A DNA stretch of 55,235 nt from an uncultured Alteromonadales bacterium. GTDB taxonomy: Bacteria > Pseudomonadota > Gammaproteobacteria > Pseudomonadales > Cellvibrionaceae. The position numbers and the translations under genes are program-made. The stretch is from NCBI GenBank assembly GCA_937864365.1, contig CALMJT010000034.1, positions 1-55,235 on the forward strand, read 5' to 3'. Position 1 is the first letter of the stretch, and the number at the start of each line of letters is the position of its first letter. Below the pieces are notes generated by a model. The model made no database searches, was not told where the DNA came from, and worked only from the letters and a program-made list of their open reading frames with translations. This document shows, piece by piece, positions 26,428 to 37,443 of the stretch.

Positions 26428-27189
26428 TTAGGCCTCCCCTTCTTTAAGGTTGGTTAAAAACTTACCAAAACCTTCATCACTCAACCAAAAACGAACTAGG
26501 TTGCTGACGCCTCGGCTGGTCAAAGTAGCACCAGACAAGCCATCAATCTGATGAGCAGCAGAATCAGCAGCTTTACCCTTGATTACGCGAACAGCAACGT
26601 CACCACTGTTGTCGAACATTTCTTTGCCAATCCAACCGGCTTTCCAAGCTGGATTATCAACTTCACCACCGAGTCCTGGAGTTTCACCATGCTCGTAGAA
26701 GCCGATACCGGCAACCGTGTTCATATCAGATTCCAAAGCAAGGAAGCCGTATAACGTTGACCAAAGACCGTATCCTCGGATTGGAAGAATCACCTTATCA
26801 ACATTGCCGTCTTTCTCAACAATGTAAACTTCAGAGCGATTTTCAAGACGCGAAATTTTCGCCAGGTCTTCTTCGGTACTTAACTCACGAGATTGAGATG
26901 GATCTTTTGCGGCTGCCACAGGATCGTATGAGTCTGGATCGCCATCGGTGAACTTGCCAGTTTCTAATTGAACAATACGTGTATTGATCTGAGAAAACTG
27001 CTCTTCAACAGATTTAGAAGTATCAAGTAAACCTGCTGCCGCAAGAATATTGCGTTTAAAGTCTAATTCTTTGTTAGCAACCTGAGCCGGTTTCAGCATA
27101 ACTGCTGCCGCAGAAACAATAACGGAGCAAACAATACAAAGAACCAAGGCGACTGTAATAGTGCCAGCTGTAGAGTCTTTATTAGCCAC
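26428..27189 (-). CDS. nqrC: Nqr subunit C (covalent FMN)
   Basis: A 253-residue subunit with one N-terminal helix (about 11-32) and a periplasmic FMN-binding domain. The flavinylation motif GLSGATLTS near residues 217-225 carries the threonine that ApbE modifies. The region TPGLGGEV binds around the flavin in the family. Its start overlaps the nqrB stop by eight bases, suggesting translational coupling that sets subunit ratio. Confidence 0.95.
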   Translation of the reverse strand: MANKDSTAGTITVALVLCIVCSVIVSAAAVMLKPAQVANKELDFKRNILAAAGLLDTSKSVEEQFSQINTRIVQLETGKFTDGDPDSYDPVAAAKDPSQSRELSTEEDLAKISRLENRSEVYIVEKDGNVDKVILPIRGYGLWSTLYGFLALESDMNTVAGIGFYEHGETPGLGGEVDNPAWKAGWIGKEMFDNSGDVAVRVIKGKAADSAAHQIDGLSGATLTSRGVSNLVRFWLSDEGFGKFLTNLKEGEA

Positions 27190-28378
27190 GAGCTAATCTC
27201 CTCTTAACATTGCTCTGAACAACGAAATGGTCGATCAATGGAGCAAATAGGTTCGCAAAGAGAATTGCCAACATCATACCTTCAGGGAATGCAGGGTTCA
27301 CAACACGAATCACTACCACCATGAAACCAATCAACGCGCCGAAATACCATTTGCCTGTACTGGTCATAGAAGCAGAAACCGGATCGGTAGCCATGAAGAC
27401 CATACCAAACGCGAAACCACCAAGAACCAAGTGCCAGTACCAAGGTACAGAGAACATTGGGTTAGTATCAGAACCGATGAAGTTAAATAAGGTAGAGGTC
27501 GCAACCATACCCAACATAACGCCGGCCATGATTCTCCAAGAAGCAATTTTGGTTAGCAGCAATACTGCACCGCCAATAAAAATTGCCAAGGTAGAAACTT
27601 CACCCATCGAACCTTGCATATGACCAATGAAAGCGTCATTCCAAGTTAGAGATAGAGAAGTTTGCATAGCCTCTAAACCATCAACAGCCGCTACCGAAAG
27701 CGCAGTAGCACCTGTAAAGCCATCTACCGCAGTCCAAACTGAATCACCCGACATAAACGCAGGGTAAGCGAAGAATAGAAATGCACGGCCAGACAATGCA
27801 GGGTTGAGGAAGTTTTTGCCGGTACCACCAAATACTTCTTTACCGATAACCACACCGAAGGAAATACCCAGCGCAGCCAACCAAAGAGGTAGAGTTGGAG
27901 GACAAACCAACGCAAAAAGAATGGAAGTTACAAAGAAACCTTCATTAACTTCGTGGCCACGTTTCATGGCGAAAAGTACTTCCCAAAAACCACCAACAAC
28001 GAACGTTACTGCGTAAATGGGTAAAAAGTACAAAGCGCCGTGCCAAATACAATTAAGCACATTGCTGGCGTCAAACGTTCCAATAAAAGCATCGCGCCAG
28101 TTACCAATTTCGGTAAGGCCCATAGTTGCCATAGTGGTGTTTGCTTGCCAACCGATGTTGTACATTCCGTAAAAAACTGCTGGGAAGGTACACATCCACA
28201 CAGTAATCATGATGCGCTTAAGGTCAACGCCATCACGAACGTGTGAAGTTGTCTTAGTTACTGAACCTGGACGATAGAAGATGGTATCAACTGCTTCGAA
28301 CAGTGCATACCAGCCTGCCCATTTTCCACCTTTGTGGAAATTAGGCTCTATGCCATCTAAAAATTTGCGTAATGACAT
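27182..28378 (-). CDS. nqrB: Nqr subunit B (covalent FMN, ion channel)
   Basis: The major integral membrane subunit, about 398 residues from the ATG at 28378 (MSLRKFLDG). The in-frame start 21 bases further up overlaps nqrA and is less likely. It has ten or so helices. The FMN attachment motif [10 protein letters not shown] is modified by ApbE. NqrB hosts the main Na+ pathway and the quinone site near its cytoplasmic N-terminus. It follows nqrA by four bases. Confidence 0.95.
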   Translation of the reverse strand: MSLRKFLDGIEPNFHKGGKWAGWYALFEAVDTIFYRPGSVTKTTSHVRDGVDLKRIMITVWMCTFPAVFYGMYNIGWQANTTMATMGLTEIGNWRDAFIGTFDASNVLNCIWHGALYFLPIYAVTFVVGGFWEVLFAMKRGHEVNEGFFVTSILFALVCPPTLPLWLAALGISFGVVIGKEVFGGTGKNFLNPALSGRAFLFFAYPAFMSGDSVWTAVDGFTGATALSVAAVDGLEAMQTSLSLTWNDAFIGHMQGSMGEVSTLAIFIGGAVLLLTKIASWRIMAGVMLGMVATSTLFNFIGSDTNPMFSVPWYWHLVLGGFAFGMVFMATDPVSASMTSTGKWYFGALIGFMVVVIRVVNPAFPEGMMLAILFANLFAPLIDHFVVQSNVKRRLARG

Positions 28379-28382
28379 CAGA

Positions 28383-29726
28383 TTAACCCTCCATCTCAAT
28401 ACGAGTTAAGTTGTCGCGAAGAATCGGGCCATACTCGTATTTGCCAGGGCAAACAAAGGTACAAAGAGCTAAGTCTTCTTCATCCAACTCTAAACAACCG
28501 AGTTTTTGAGCGGTATCTGTGTCACCTACGATCAAAGAACGTAATAAATGAGTCGGAAGCACATCAAGTGGCATGACTCTTTCATAGTTACCCACAGGAA
28601 CCATTGCCCTTTCACTACCAGCGGTCGTGGTATCGAAGTCGAACTTTTTGCCCGAGAACAACTTCGAAATATAAATTCCCATTACCGAGAAGTAATCAAA
28701 CCCAGGACGCAAGTAATGAACGGGTGGACGATCATCCCCTTCTGCCAACAGAGAAACCTGCAAATGGTAACGCCCAAGGTACGCCAATGGGCCGATCGCT
28801 GTACGTCCGCCAAAAACAGAGCCGCTGATAATACGAACTTTGGCTTTGCTGTATTCGCCAGCACACAACTCTTGCAAGTTGGCGCCAAGACGAGTTTTGA
28901 TCAAACGAGGCTTTTCAACAACTGGACCACCAAGAGCAATCACGCGATCGGTAAAAACTTTACCAGTGGTAAAGAGCTTGCCAATTGCAACAACGTCTTG
29001 GTAATTAACCGTCCAAACGGTCTTCTTAACTGATACAGGATCAAGGAAGTGAATGTGTGTTCCCGCATTACCCGCTGGGTGAATGCCAGAAAACTCTTCA
29101 ACTTTAACTTGGCTATTGGTACCAGTAAAAACATCGGCGCCAGCTGCTTTACAAACAAACAAAGTACCTTCAGTCAGTTTGGACAAAACGCTCAAACCGT
29201 CGGCAAAGTCTTGTTTGTACTCTTGCAAAACTACTGCTGGATCTGCTGCCAATGGATTGGTGTCCATGACATTAATGAAAATAGAATTCGGTTTCGAATC
29301 TACGGAAGGAACTTTGCTATAAGGACGTGTACGAAGAACAGTCCAGACGCCAGATTCAATGAGCGTAGAACGAACTTGTTCTTCGGTCAAAGACGCCAAC
29401 TGGTCACTGGAAAATGACTCGAACGACTCACTGTCGTCACCATCTATATCAATTACGACGGATTGGAATACTCGCTTAGCACCGCGGTTAATAGCCGCTA
29501 CAGTGCCCGAGGCAGGAGAGGTGTAACGAACACCTTCAGATTTCTTATCGGTGAATAATAATTGACCGACTTTAACCTTGTCACCCACTTGGACCGCCAT
29601 GGTAGGCTTCATACCATGATAATCCGATCCGATTACAGCTACGGAAGTTACTCGCGATGAGCTGTCAACGATCTGCTGGGGTGCCCCTGTAATGGGTAAT
29701 TCCAATCCCTTACGGATCTTTATCAT
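28383..29726 (-). CDS. nqrA: Nqr subunit A
   Basis: A 447-residue peripheral cytoplasmic subunit that starts the nqr operon. The N-terminal [18 protein letters not shown] is highly typical, the [20 protein letters not shown] element matches the family's lipoyl-like fold, and the C-terminal domain ends near [12 protein letters not shown]. The length matches V. cholerae NqrA (446). The promoter should lie in the 570-base gap beyond 29726. The operon order A-B-C-D-E-F-apbE-nqrM is complete and undamaged, so the complex is expected to be active as the sodium pump. Confidence 0.96.
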   Translation of the reverse strand: MIKIRKGLELPITGAPQQIVDSSSRVTSVAVIGSDYHGMKPTMAVQVGDKVKVGQLLFTDKKSEGVRYTSPASGTVAAINRGAKRVFQSVVIDIDGDDSESFESFSSDQLASLTEEQVRSTLIESGVWTVLRTRPYSKVPSVDSKPNSIFINVMDTNPLAADPAVVLQEYKQDFADGLSVLSKLTEGTLFVCKAAGADVFTGTNSQVKVEEFSGIHPAGNAGTHIHFLDPVSVKKTVWTVNYQDVVAIGKLFTTGKVFTDRVIALGGPVVEKPRLIKTRLGANLQELCAGEYSKAKVRIISGSVFGGRTAIGPLAYLGRYHLQVSLLAEGDDRPPVHYLRPGFDYFSVMGIYISKLFSGKKFDFDTTTAGSERAMVPVGNYERVMPLDVLPTHLLRSLIVGDTDTAQKLGCLELDEEDLALCTFVCPGKYEYGPILRDNLTRIEMEG

Positions 29727-30298
29727 ACACCTTGCCTAATCACTAGTTGAACAGTGGACAGCTACCAATGTGTGCCTTTAGCAAACTAAAGACTTGGTTT
29801 GCTGCATGCTTCTTTGTTGAGGTTGCCATTTATAAAATCTATTAAAGACATTCAAGTTAAAGCTTTTCAGCTACCAGGTGTCAATAAGTAAAAAGATCAA
29901 TAGCAATGTTTATCGAGAAATGCTCAAAGGCAAATCTGCTTTTACCAGCACCCAGCAAAACTTATGCAATAAAAGAGCACCTGTAACGCCAATGTGGCTG
30001 GTTAGGTTAAATTGAGAACCCAACGGACACGATAAACCCGTACCGTCACCAAAAAATCCGCGCAATTATAGGATCGTATGGTTTTTCTTTCCAGCGTGGC
30101 GCGTAGTTTTTTATGAGAGATTTGAAGAAAACTATTGTAAAGTCAAAAACTTAGCTCGATATTTCGACAACTAATAAAAACTTACAGGTGAGGTATTAGG
30201 CGTTATATGAACAAGAAAGGTATATGACATCCAGCATTATCAGTGGTTTGCCCTAATAATGCTGAAGAATAAGGACTGGAATAATCAAGCTCGGCTAA
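29727..30298. other. intergenic region upstream of nqrA
   Basis: About 570 bases with no supported gene between the nqr operon and GAPDH, both read on the minus strand. It probably holds the nqr promoter and the GAPDH terminator, though I see no classical intrinsic terminator. One short inverted element CAGCATTATCAG with CTAATAATGCTG lies at 30233-30264 and could act as a weak hairpin downstream of GAPDH. Confidence 0.5.
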
Positions 30299-31747
30299 TT
30301 AGTTAGCGGGATAACTCAAGTACTCAGCACCTGCAACTTTTTCTAGGCAGCGAACAACTTGGCAGCTATAACCAAACTCGTTGTCATACCACAAGTAAAG
30401 TACTGCACTTTTGCCATCAACGATCGTTGCTTTAGCATCGAACACACATGCATGGCGAGAACCCACGAAATCACTCGATACTACCTCTGGAGAGTTGGTG
30501 TAATCGATTTGCTGAGCCATCGGGGAATGCAATGCGATATTGCGCATGTATTCGTTGATTTCTTCAACTGTGGTTTCTTGTCCCAACTGTAGATTCAATA
30601 TAGCCATAGAAACGTTAGGCGTAGGAACTCGAATCGCATTACCGGTTAACTTACCTTTCAACTCCGGCAAAGCCTTAGCAACTGCTTTAGCTGCGCCGGT
30701 CTCAGTGATAACCATGTTCAAAGACGCTGCTCGACCGCGACGCTCACCCTTGTGATAGTTGTCGATCAAGTTTTGGTCATTCGTGTAAGAATGAACTGTT
30801 TCAACGTGACCATGAATAATGCCGTATTTCTCGTTAAGAGCTTTAAGCACAGGAACAATTGCGTTGGTAGTACAAGACGCGGCAGAAATAATCTTATCGT
30901 CTGGAGTGATATCGTTATGATTAATGCCGTAAACGATATTTTTTAGATCGCCCTTACCAGGTGCGGTTAACAACACTTTTGCAACGCCGTTGCTCTTAAG
31001 ATGTTGGCTAAGACCATCTTCATCACGCCAAACACCTGTGTTATCAACGATTAGCGCATTGTTGATACCATAATCGGTGTAATCAATCGTAGCAGGGTTG
31101 TCGGCATAGATAACGCGAACTTCGTTACCATTAACAACGAGGGTATTGGTATCTTCATCGATGCGAATGGTACCTTTGAAAGAACCATGCACGGAATCAC
31201 GACGCAGCAAGCTAGCACGCTTCACTAGATCGTTTTCAGCCTTACCTTTACGAACAACGATTGCGCGCAAACGCAAAGATTCGCCACTACCCGCTTTCTC
31301 AACCAATAGACGAGCAACCAAACGGCCAATTCGACCAAAACCGTATAAAACGACATCTTGCGGCTCACTCAGAGGCGCATCACCACCAACAAAGTCAGCT
31401 AACTCTTCGGCAACAAACTTATCTGCATCAATTGGCTCACCGCTCGCCATTGCTTTTACGGTTAATTTACCCAGATCAATGCGCGACGCGCTTAGATTAA
31501 GTTTTGCAAGAGCTTCAAGAATTGGGAAAGACTCAAACTCTGATAATTCGTTGTCTTCAACCTGGCGAACGAAACGGTGCGCCTTCATAATATCGATAAC
31601 AGATCGGTTGATCAGCGGTTTTCCGTACATGCTGATGACGACGTTTTTCTCTCTGTACAAGGTCCCAATCGTTGGGATCATAGATTCGGCTAGAGCTTCT
31701 CGTTGTTTCCAGTCCTTGAAATAGTCATCCGGCTTTGGTCGATTCAC
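30299..31747 (-). CDS. gap: long-form glyceraldehyde-3-phosphate dehydrogenase
   Basis: A 482-residue type of GAPDH found in pseudomonads and relatives, oxidising glyceraldehyde-3-phosphate to 1,3-bisphosphoglycerate. An N-terminal extension of about 130 residues precedes the NAD fold, which begins with VVLYGFGRIGRLVARLL. The catalytic Cys is in SAASCTTNAIVPVL, followed by HSYTNDQNLIDNYHKGERRGRAA. The C-terminal WYDNEFGYSCQVVR is standard. The open frame extends 34 codons further, but an AGGAAGG site 10 bases before a GTG at 31747 makes that the likely start. The gene is divergent from mfd, the same arrangement as in Pseudomonas aeruginosa. The role of the extension is unknown. Confidence 0.9.
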   Translation of the reverse strand: MNRPKPDDYFKDWKQREALAESMIPTIGTLYREKNVVISMYGKPLINRSVIDIMKAHRFVRQVEDNELSEFESFPILEALAKLNLSASRIDLGKLTVKAMASGEPIDADKFVAEELADFVGGDAPLSEPQDVVLYGFGRIGRLVARLLVEKAGSGESLRLRAIVVRKGKAENDLVKRASLLRRDSVHGSFKGTIRIDEDTNTLVVNGNEVRVIYADNPATIDYTDYGINNALIVDNTGVWRDEDGLSQHLKSNGVAKVLLTAPGKGDLKNIVYGINHNDITPDDKIISAASCTTNAIVPVLKALNEKYGIIHGHVETVHSYTNDQNLIDNYHKGERRGRAASLNMVITETGAAKAVAKALPELKGKLTGNAIRVPTPNVSMAILNLQLGQETTVEEINEYMRNIALHSPMAQQIDYTNSPEVVSSDFVGSRHACVFDAKATIVDGKSAVLYLWYDNEFGYSCQVVRCLEKVAGAEYLSYPAN

Positions 31748-32013
31748 GTGAGTACACCTTCCTGAAATTAGCTTGATGTGGCACAGGCGAGCCTGTGTTG
31801 CCCATTTGGGCGGCGATATTATCCAGACATATCTACTGGTTCGCAACAATGTGACTTTTTAAAGCGTGTAAATTTATGCAGCATTGACGTCGTCAACTGG
31901 AAACTTTGCGAACAAAAAACACGGTAATTCCAAATATTACGTCTTAAGGTGTACGCATTTACGAAACCAAACGCTACAATTGCGCGCATTTTGTCAAATG
32001 CCCGAATTTATTT

Positions 32014-35000
32014 ATGTTTTCTGTTCTGAATCCGCCTAAATACGAAAAAAACCAGTCACTATGGAGCAACCTGACTCCATCGGCCTTCGCACTCAGTTTA
32101 GTGGCTTATGCCAGTCGTGAACCGGGCAAGTACATCGTCCTAACACCCGACACCACCTCCGCCGCCCTGCTAGAGCAAGACATTAAAAGCTTCGGCACGT
32201 CAAATCCAGACTGCCCGGCGATAATCCATTTTCCGGATTGGGAAACACTGCCCTACGATCACTTCTCTCCAAACGCCGATATTATTTCTGAACGTTTGGA
32301 AGCTTTGTACACCATAGGAACCTCAAAAGCCGTTATCGTCATTTTGCCTATTACTTCGCTAATGACGAAACTAAGCCCCAAAGGATTTCTCGAAGGCCGC
32401 AGCCTCATCATCGAACCAGGTATGGATTTGGATGTAGACGCTTGTCGCTTGCGATTGGATAGCGCCGGATACAGGCGAGTCGATACCGTACTAGAACACG
32501 GTGAATACGCTATTCGCGGCTCCATCGTTGATATTTTTGCGATGGGTGAAGACGAACCCTTTCGAATCGACCTCTTCGACTCCGAAATCGACAGCATCCG
32601 CACCTTCGATCCCGCAACGCAAATCACCGTAGAAAACGTAAATCACCTTAAGCTGCTACCTGCGCACGAATTTCCTCTCGACGCAGATGGCATTAAACTG
32701 TTTCGCGATCACTGGCACACTCGCTTTGATGTCGATCACAAGAAATGCCCAATTTACCAAGATGTTTGCGATGGCATATCGCCACCGGGCATTGAATATT
32801 ACATCTCGTTATTTTTTGAGGAAATGGGCAGCTTTTTAGATTATTTCGACGAAAATAGCCACATATTCACTTTGGGAGATATTGCCAAATCGGCTCAAGC
32901 GTTTTGGCAAGAGATCAGCAGTCGTTACGAAAACTTAAACGTCGACCCTACCCGACCTCTACTAAAACCAACGTCCATATACAGCACCGTTGAAGAAGTT
33001 TTTGCCACACTCAAGCGCTTCCCAACCATCGGCGTTAATCAGAGTGCTAAATCTTTAGAAGCCAACACCAAACCAGTGTTAAACATTGCCATCAATCATC
33101 AGCTTGAAGATCCGTATGGCAATCTAAAAATTGCGATAAAAAACTCGCCTGGACGATTTATATTTTGCGCAGACACCTCAGGACGACGAGAAATTCTGAG
33201 TGAACAGCTGCAAAAAGCAGGTATAAAGCCCAAATTGGTTACGTCGTTTTGGGAGTTTTTGCACGCCAAAGCAGACGTCGCAATTGCGCTTTGCCCAATA
33301 CTTTCTGGATTCGAACTGACCGATGACTCGGGAACGATAATCACACTTATCGGTGAGTCCGATCTCTACGGCTCAAGAGTTGCCGCCACGCGCCGCCGTA
33401 AAAAATCCGTCGACGCCACCGAACAAGTCATCAAGCACTTAACCGAACTAGCCATTGATGCCCCTGTGGTTCACATTGATCACGGCGTTGGTCGATACCG
33501 CGGCTTACAACTGATTGAGACGGATGGTCAGGCCAACGAGTTTTTAACGCTGGAATACGCCGATGAGGCAAAACTCTATGTTCCCGTTGCCAACCTGCAT
33601 CTCATCAGCCGCTATAGCGGCGCCGATCCAGATTTAGCGCCCTTACATCGACTAGGTACCGATACCTGGAGCAAAGCCAAACATAAGGCCGCTGAAAAAG
33701 TACGCGACGCGGCAGCTGAGTTACTGGCTATCTACGCACAAAGAGCTGCCAGAAGAGGTTCCGCATTCCCAGACCCGGCAGAGCTATATCAACAGTTCGC
33801 CGCAAGCTTTCCCTACGATGAAACCGAAGACCAGCAAGCCGCCATTGATGCCGTTGTTGCCGACATGCTTACACCCAAACCCATGGATCGCTTGGTTTGT
33901 GGCGATGTTGGATTTGGTAAAACCGAAGTTGCCATGCGCGCCGCTTTTATCGCGGCAATTGCCGGTAAACAAGTCGCCGTGATGGTGCCCACCACCCTAC
34001 TGGCTCAGCAACACTTTGATAACTTTAATGATCGCTTTGCCCAATGGCCCATTCAGGTTGGCCTGCTATCGCGTTTTCAAACGACCGCTCAAACCAATAA
34101 AACGCTCAAGTCTGTTGAAGCAGGTACTATCGACATCATCATCGGAACGCACAAACTGATTCAGTCCGATGTGAAATACAAAGATCTGGGATTGGTGATT
34201 ATCGACGAAGAACACCGCTTTGGTGTGCGTCAAAAAGAACGTTTCAAGTCACTGCGGGCCGAAATTGATGTGCTTACATTAACGGCAACACCAATTCCAA
34301 GAACCCTGAACATGTCAATGCAAGGTGTTCGCGACCTATCCATCATCGCGACGCCTCCGGCAAAACGCTTAGCGGTAAAAACCTTTGTTCAAGAAAATCA
34401 GCCAAGTTTGGTAAAAGAAGCGGTCTTGCGGGAAATCCTTCGTGGTGGTCAGGTGTACTATCTGCATAACGAAGTGAAAACCATTGAAAAAATTGCTCAA
34501 GAACTTGAAGAGCTGGTGCCTGAAGCCCGGGTTACCTTTGGTCATGGACAAATGCGCGAGCGCGAACTCGAAGTGGTTATGAACGACTTCTACCACAAAC
34601 GCTACAACGTGTTGGTCGCGACGACGATCATTGAAACAGGCTTAGACATCCCTAACGCCAACACCATTATCATTGATCGCGCCGATAAATTCGGTCTCGC
34701 ACAGCTCCACCAGTTACGTGGTCGCGTGGGTCGATCACATCACCAAGCCTATGCTTATTTGCTAACACCGGGACAAAAGAAGCTCACGCAAGACGCGGTA
34801 AAGCGCCTGGAAGCCATCAGTCAGGCCACAGAGCTTGGTGCAGGCTTTACCCTCGCCACACACGATTTAGAGATTCGCGGCGCCGGAGAGTTGTTGGGCG
34901 AAGAACAAAGCGGACAGATCCAGCACGTGGGTTTCTCGCTGTACATGGACATGCTTGATCGCGCCGTAAAATCCATCAAAGCCGGAAAGCTAGAAGTTAA

Positions 35001-35454
35001 CGCCATTGAAAATCGCGAAGAAACCGAAATTAACCTGCGCATTCCGGCACTCATTCCCGAAGATTATCTGCCAGATGTTCACCTCAGATTAATGCTGTAT
35101 AAACGACTGGCGAGCACATCCAATGAGCAAGAACTTAACGACCTACAGATTGAGATTATTGATCGATTTGGTTTATTACAGGAACCGACCAAAAATCTAA
35201 TACGAGTGAATCGGCTTCGCTTTAAAGCCGACCAACTTGGCATCAAAAAAATGGAAGCCAACAATCAGCAAGTTAAGGTCGAATTCAAATCCGATACCCA
35301 AGTTGATCCGTTAAAAATTGTTACGTTGGTTCAAAAATTCCCATCCAAATATCAAATGGAAGGCGCTAATAAACTCAAGTTCATTGACACAATAGAAACC
35401 TCAGAAGCAAAACTGCGAGCCGCAGAGCAGGTATTACAGATGCTTAGCCCTTAA
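32014..35454 (+). CDS. mfd: transcription-repair coupling factor Mfd
   Basis: A 1146-residue DNA translocase that removes RNA polymerase stalled at lesions and recruits UvrA. The N-terminal UvrB-homology and UvrA-binding modules (about 1-350) are followed by the RNA-polymerase-interacting domain (near 470-550) and the RecG-like motor, with Walker A GDVGFGKTE near residue 630, the DEEHRFG box near 731 and TATPIPRTLNMS. The C-terminal TRCF domain is complete. The length matches E. coli Mfd (1148). It is divergent from GAPDH and followed by a dispersed repeat copy and csiV. No damage is seen. Confidence 0.97.
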   Translation: MFSVLNPPKYEKNQSLWSNLTPSAFALSLVAYASREPGKYIVLTPDTTSAALLEQDIKSFGTSNPDCPAIIHFPDWETLPYDHFSPNADIISERLEALYTIGTSKAVIVILPITSLMTKLSPKGFLEGRSLIIEPGMDLDVDACRLRLDSAGYRRVDTVLEHGEYAIRGSIVDIFAMGEDEPFRIDLFDSEIDSIRTFDPATQITVENVNHLKLLPAHEFPLDADGIKLFRDHWHTRFDVDHKKCPIYQDVCDGISPPGIEYYISLFFEEMGSFLDYFDENSHIFTLGDIAKSAQAFWQEISSRYENLNVDPTRPLLKPTSIYSTVEEVFATLKRFPTIGVNQSAKSLEANTKPVLNIAINHQLEDPYGNLKIAIKNSPGRFIFCADTSGRREILSEQLQKAGIKPKLVTSFWEFLHAKADVAIALCPILSGFELTDDSGTIITLIGESDLYGSRVAATRRRKKSVDATEQVIKHLTELAIDAPVVHIDHGVGRYRGLQLIETDGQANEFLTLEYADEAKLYVPVANLHLISRYSGADPDLAPLHRLGTDTWSKAKHKAAEKVRDAAAELLAIYAQRAARRGSAFPDPAELYQQFAASFPYDETEDQQAAIDAVVADMLTPKPMDRLVCGDVGFGKTEVAMRAAFIAAIAGKQVAVMVPTTLLAQQHFDNFNDRFAQWPIQVGLLSRFQTTAQTNKTLKSVEAGTIDIIIGTHKLIQSDVKYKDLGLVIIDEEHRFGVRQKERFKSLRAEIDVLTLTATPIPRTLNMSMQGVRDLSIIATPPAKRLAVKTFVQENQPSLVKEAVLREILRGGQVYYLHNEVKTIEKIAQELEELVPEARVTFGHGQMRERELEVVMNDFYHKRYNVLVATTIIETGLDIPNANTIIIDRADKFGLAQLHQLRGRVGRSHHQAYAYLLTPGQKKLTQDAVKRLEAISQATELGAGFTLATHDLEIRGAGELLGEEQSGQIQHVGFSLYMDMLDRAVKSIKAGKLEVNAIENREETEINLRIPALIPEDYLPDVHLRLMLYKRLASTSNEQELNDLQIEIIDRFGLLQEPTKNLIRVNRLRFKADQLGIKKMEANNQQVKVEFKSDTQVDPLKIVTLVQKFPSKYQMEGANKLKFIDTIETSEAKLRAAEQVLQMLSP

Positions 35455-35560
35455 TTTTTGACGATCAAAACACAAGGGCAAGCCAACTAAAGCGTCAAAA
35501 AAATTAAACAGTGCGCTACCAATGGAATTAGTGAAAGCTCAACATAAGTAAAAATTATTT

Positions 35561-35722
35561 ATAGAAAACTCTGATTAACCTAGAGTTTCTCGCGACACAC
35601 GGATGTGTCATTAATACCAAGAACGGTAAGTGATTGAAATTGTGAAGAAATTGAAAATCGCATTGTCAATTTCTGCTCTCCGATTAAATCATGGATGAGT
35701 TAATCGAAGATTCCTATTGGAT
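35561..35722 (+). repeat. full copy A of the structured intergenic repeat
   Basis: 162 bases with imperfect terminal inverted repeats: the left end reads ATAGAAAACTCTGATTAAC and the right end, read inward, CAATAGGAATCTTCGATTAAC. Inside are four hairpins: ACTCT/AGAGT at the left end, GACACA/TGTGTC, AGAAATTG/CAATTTCT and CGATTAA/TTAATCG. The core AAGTGATTGAAATTGTGAAG is shared almost exactly with copy B at 45165. It resembles a MITE or a mobile structured RNA element. It has no coding capacity. Confidence 0.75.
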
Positions 35723-35891
35723 AAATACACGTTAAAATATTTAGTGTTTAATGGAACACTTTTTAATTTTAATACCCTAAACCCCTGCCAATTTACTTGA
35801 AGTACCGGTGAGTTGAGTACAATCGACCCATTGAAAGAATTGCTTCTACGAAAGCGTGTACAAAGTTGGCAAATAGTATCGATACGAACTT

Positions 35892-36959
35892 ATGAATTTA
35901 TCCGCAAAATTACGCGCTAACACCCAAAAAATAGCTCAGGCGACGCTACTGACTGCCGCCTTCTTCTGTGCGTCACAAGGTTTTGCACAATCCTCCGCAG
36001 ATGATCGTTGGTATCAAGTCGAAATTATTGCTTTCTCGCAAACGCTTACGGCACTCGATACCAGCGAAAGCTGGCCCAACTCCATTGCGCTCGCCTATCC
36101 ACCAGGAACGGTTACATTAAATTCGTCGGAATCGGATAATCAGGATTCAACTGATTTTCAATCAGAAATTTCCTCTGCCTCATCAACGCTGCAAGAGCCG
36201 AACAGTTCATTCTCACACAATGGTGAAAATTCACCGTCGAATCTCACCGAAACTACGGCGAATATCGGCAATGATATAAGCGTAATTCATTCCGCAGAAG
36301 CGCCCAATAACTCCGCAAATCCGTACAATAAAAATCTGTTTAAAACCGTTCCAGAAGAAGAATTAAACCTTAAAGAAGAGAAAAAACGCCTCGAACAGAA
36401 CAATCGCTATCGAGTACTAAGACACGTTGCCTGGCGCCAACCCATTGGCGAGCGAACCGATGCTAAAGCCGTTGTTCTTACCGGAGGCGATAAATATGAT
36501 AATCACTTTGAATTAGAAGGCACCGTCTCACTCAGCGCGGCAAGATATTTACATATTCAAACAAATCTTTGGCTGACGCAGTTTTATCCAAATCTTGGTG
36601 ACCAAACAGTTGCGACAATTTGGCCAAGTTTGCCAGAAATACCCAAAAGTAGTGGTATTCATAATTCCGGCACTGATATTAATCAGCAATCTGGCGCTAT
36701 TAATTTTGGCTCAAATTCCGACAACTCTGCCATAAGCTTTAATTCGCAAAAATCGACAAATAATTTCAGTCAATTTTCCGATCAACCATTTTCTCTGGCA
36801 AACTTTAAACCTCAAAGAAAATCCTATTCAGTGGATCAAATTGTGCTTTTGTCAGAAACTAGAAAAATGCGCAGCAGTGAACTCCATTACATAGATCATC
36901 CCACCATGGGATTACTTGTAAAAGTTACACCTTGGAATCCAGTTAACAACGGCATTTAA
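35892..36959 (+). CDS. csiV: CsiV-like periplasmic protein
   Basis: A 355-residue secreted protein with a signal peptide (about 1-33, ending ASQGFAQ). The mature N-terminus DDRWYQVEIIAFSQ is the hallmark of CsiV, a peptidoglycan-binding protein first described in Vibrio, and the gene stands next to mfd as in pseudomonads. The C-terminal part contains the family-like RSSELHYIDHPTMGLLVKVTPW. Between residues about 75 and 140 and again near 260-300 lie low-complexity Ser/Asn/Glu-rich stretches that look like disordered spacers. The second half of the family domain (LEGTVSLSAARYLHIQTNLWL) is intact. In Vibrio it helps maintain cell shape; the role here is inferred. Confidence 0.8.
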   Translation: MNLSAKLRANTQKIAQATLLTAAFFCASQGFAQSSADDRWYQVEIIAFSQTLTALDTSESWPNSIALAYPPGTVTLNSSESDNQDSTDFQSEISSASSTLQEPNSSFSHNGENSPSNLTETTANIGNDISVIHSAEAPNNSANPYNKNLFKTVPEEELNLKEEKKRLEQNNRYRVLRHVAWRQPIGERTDAKAVVLTGGDKYDNHFELEGTVSLSAARYLHIQTNLWLTQFYPNLGDQTVATIWPSLPEIPKSSGIHNSGTDINQQSGAINFGSNSDNSAISFNSQKSTNNFSQFSDQPFSLANFKPQRKSYSVDQIVLLSETRKMRSSELHYIDHPTMGLLVKVTPWNPVNNGI

Positions 36960-37084
36960 ATCTGATAAAAACGCAGACTAAATGACAATTTAATGACAGA
37001 ATTTTGAATAGTTGCAAAGAAATATCCGAAAAAATGCGTAAAGTACTTGCCATTGCACGGATGCGTTAGTCTAAGGAGCTAACT

Positions 37085-37432
37085 GTGGATAATATAAAGT
37101 TTTTTAAATCATTGGCAGACGACACTCGTTTACGTTGTGTGTTGCTAATTCACCAAGAAAAAGAATTGTGCGTGTGTGAGTTAACAGAGGCACTCGACAC
37201 TATTCAACCAAAGATTTCTCGCCATCTTGCCCAACTCAGAAGTAGTGGTGTGTTGCTCGATCGCCGCCAAGGCCAATGGATTTTTTATCAGATCCATCCC
37301 GAACTACCACAATGGGCAAAAGACGTTATTGAACATACTTACCAAAACTCAAAAGAATACATTGCTACCAGTAGCTCGCGATTAAAAATCATGGGTGAAC
37401 GTCCAAATCGTCAAGCGTCTGTTTGCTGCTAA
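37085..37432 (+). CDS. arsR: ArsR-type arsenite-responsive repressor
   Basis: A 115-residue winged-helix repressor beginning with GTG after a TAAGGAG-type site. The metalloid-binding motif ELCVCEL (Cys29 and Cys31) lies at the start of the recognition region, followed by the DNA-reading helix IQPKISRHLAQLRSSG and the wing. A C-terminal CC pair (SVCC) may add a third thiolate for arsenite. Arsenite binding would release it from DNA and induce the operon. It is the first gene of an arsR-arsC-acr3 cluster, and a palindrome in the gap to arsC may be an extra operator. Confidence 0.9.
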   Translation: MDNIKFFKSLADDTRLRCVLLIHQEKELCVCELTEALDTIQPKISRHLAQLRSSGVLLDRRQGQWIFYQIHPELPQWAKDVIEHTYQNSKEYIATSSSRLKIMGERPNRQASVCC

Positions 37433-37443
37433 GCCATTAGACA

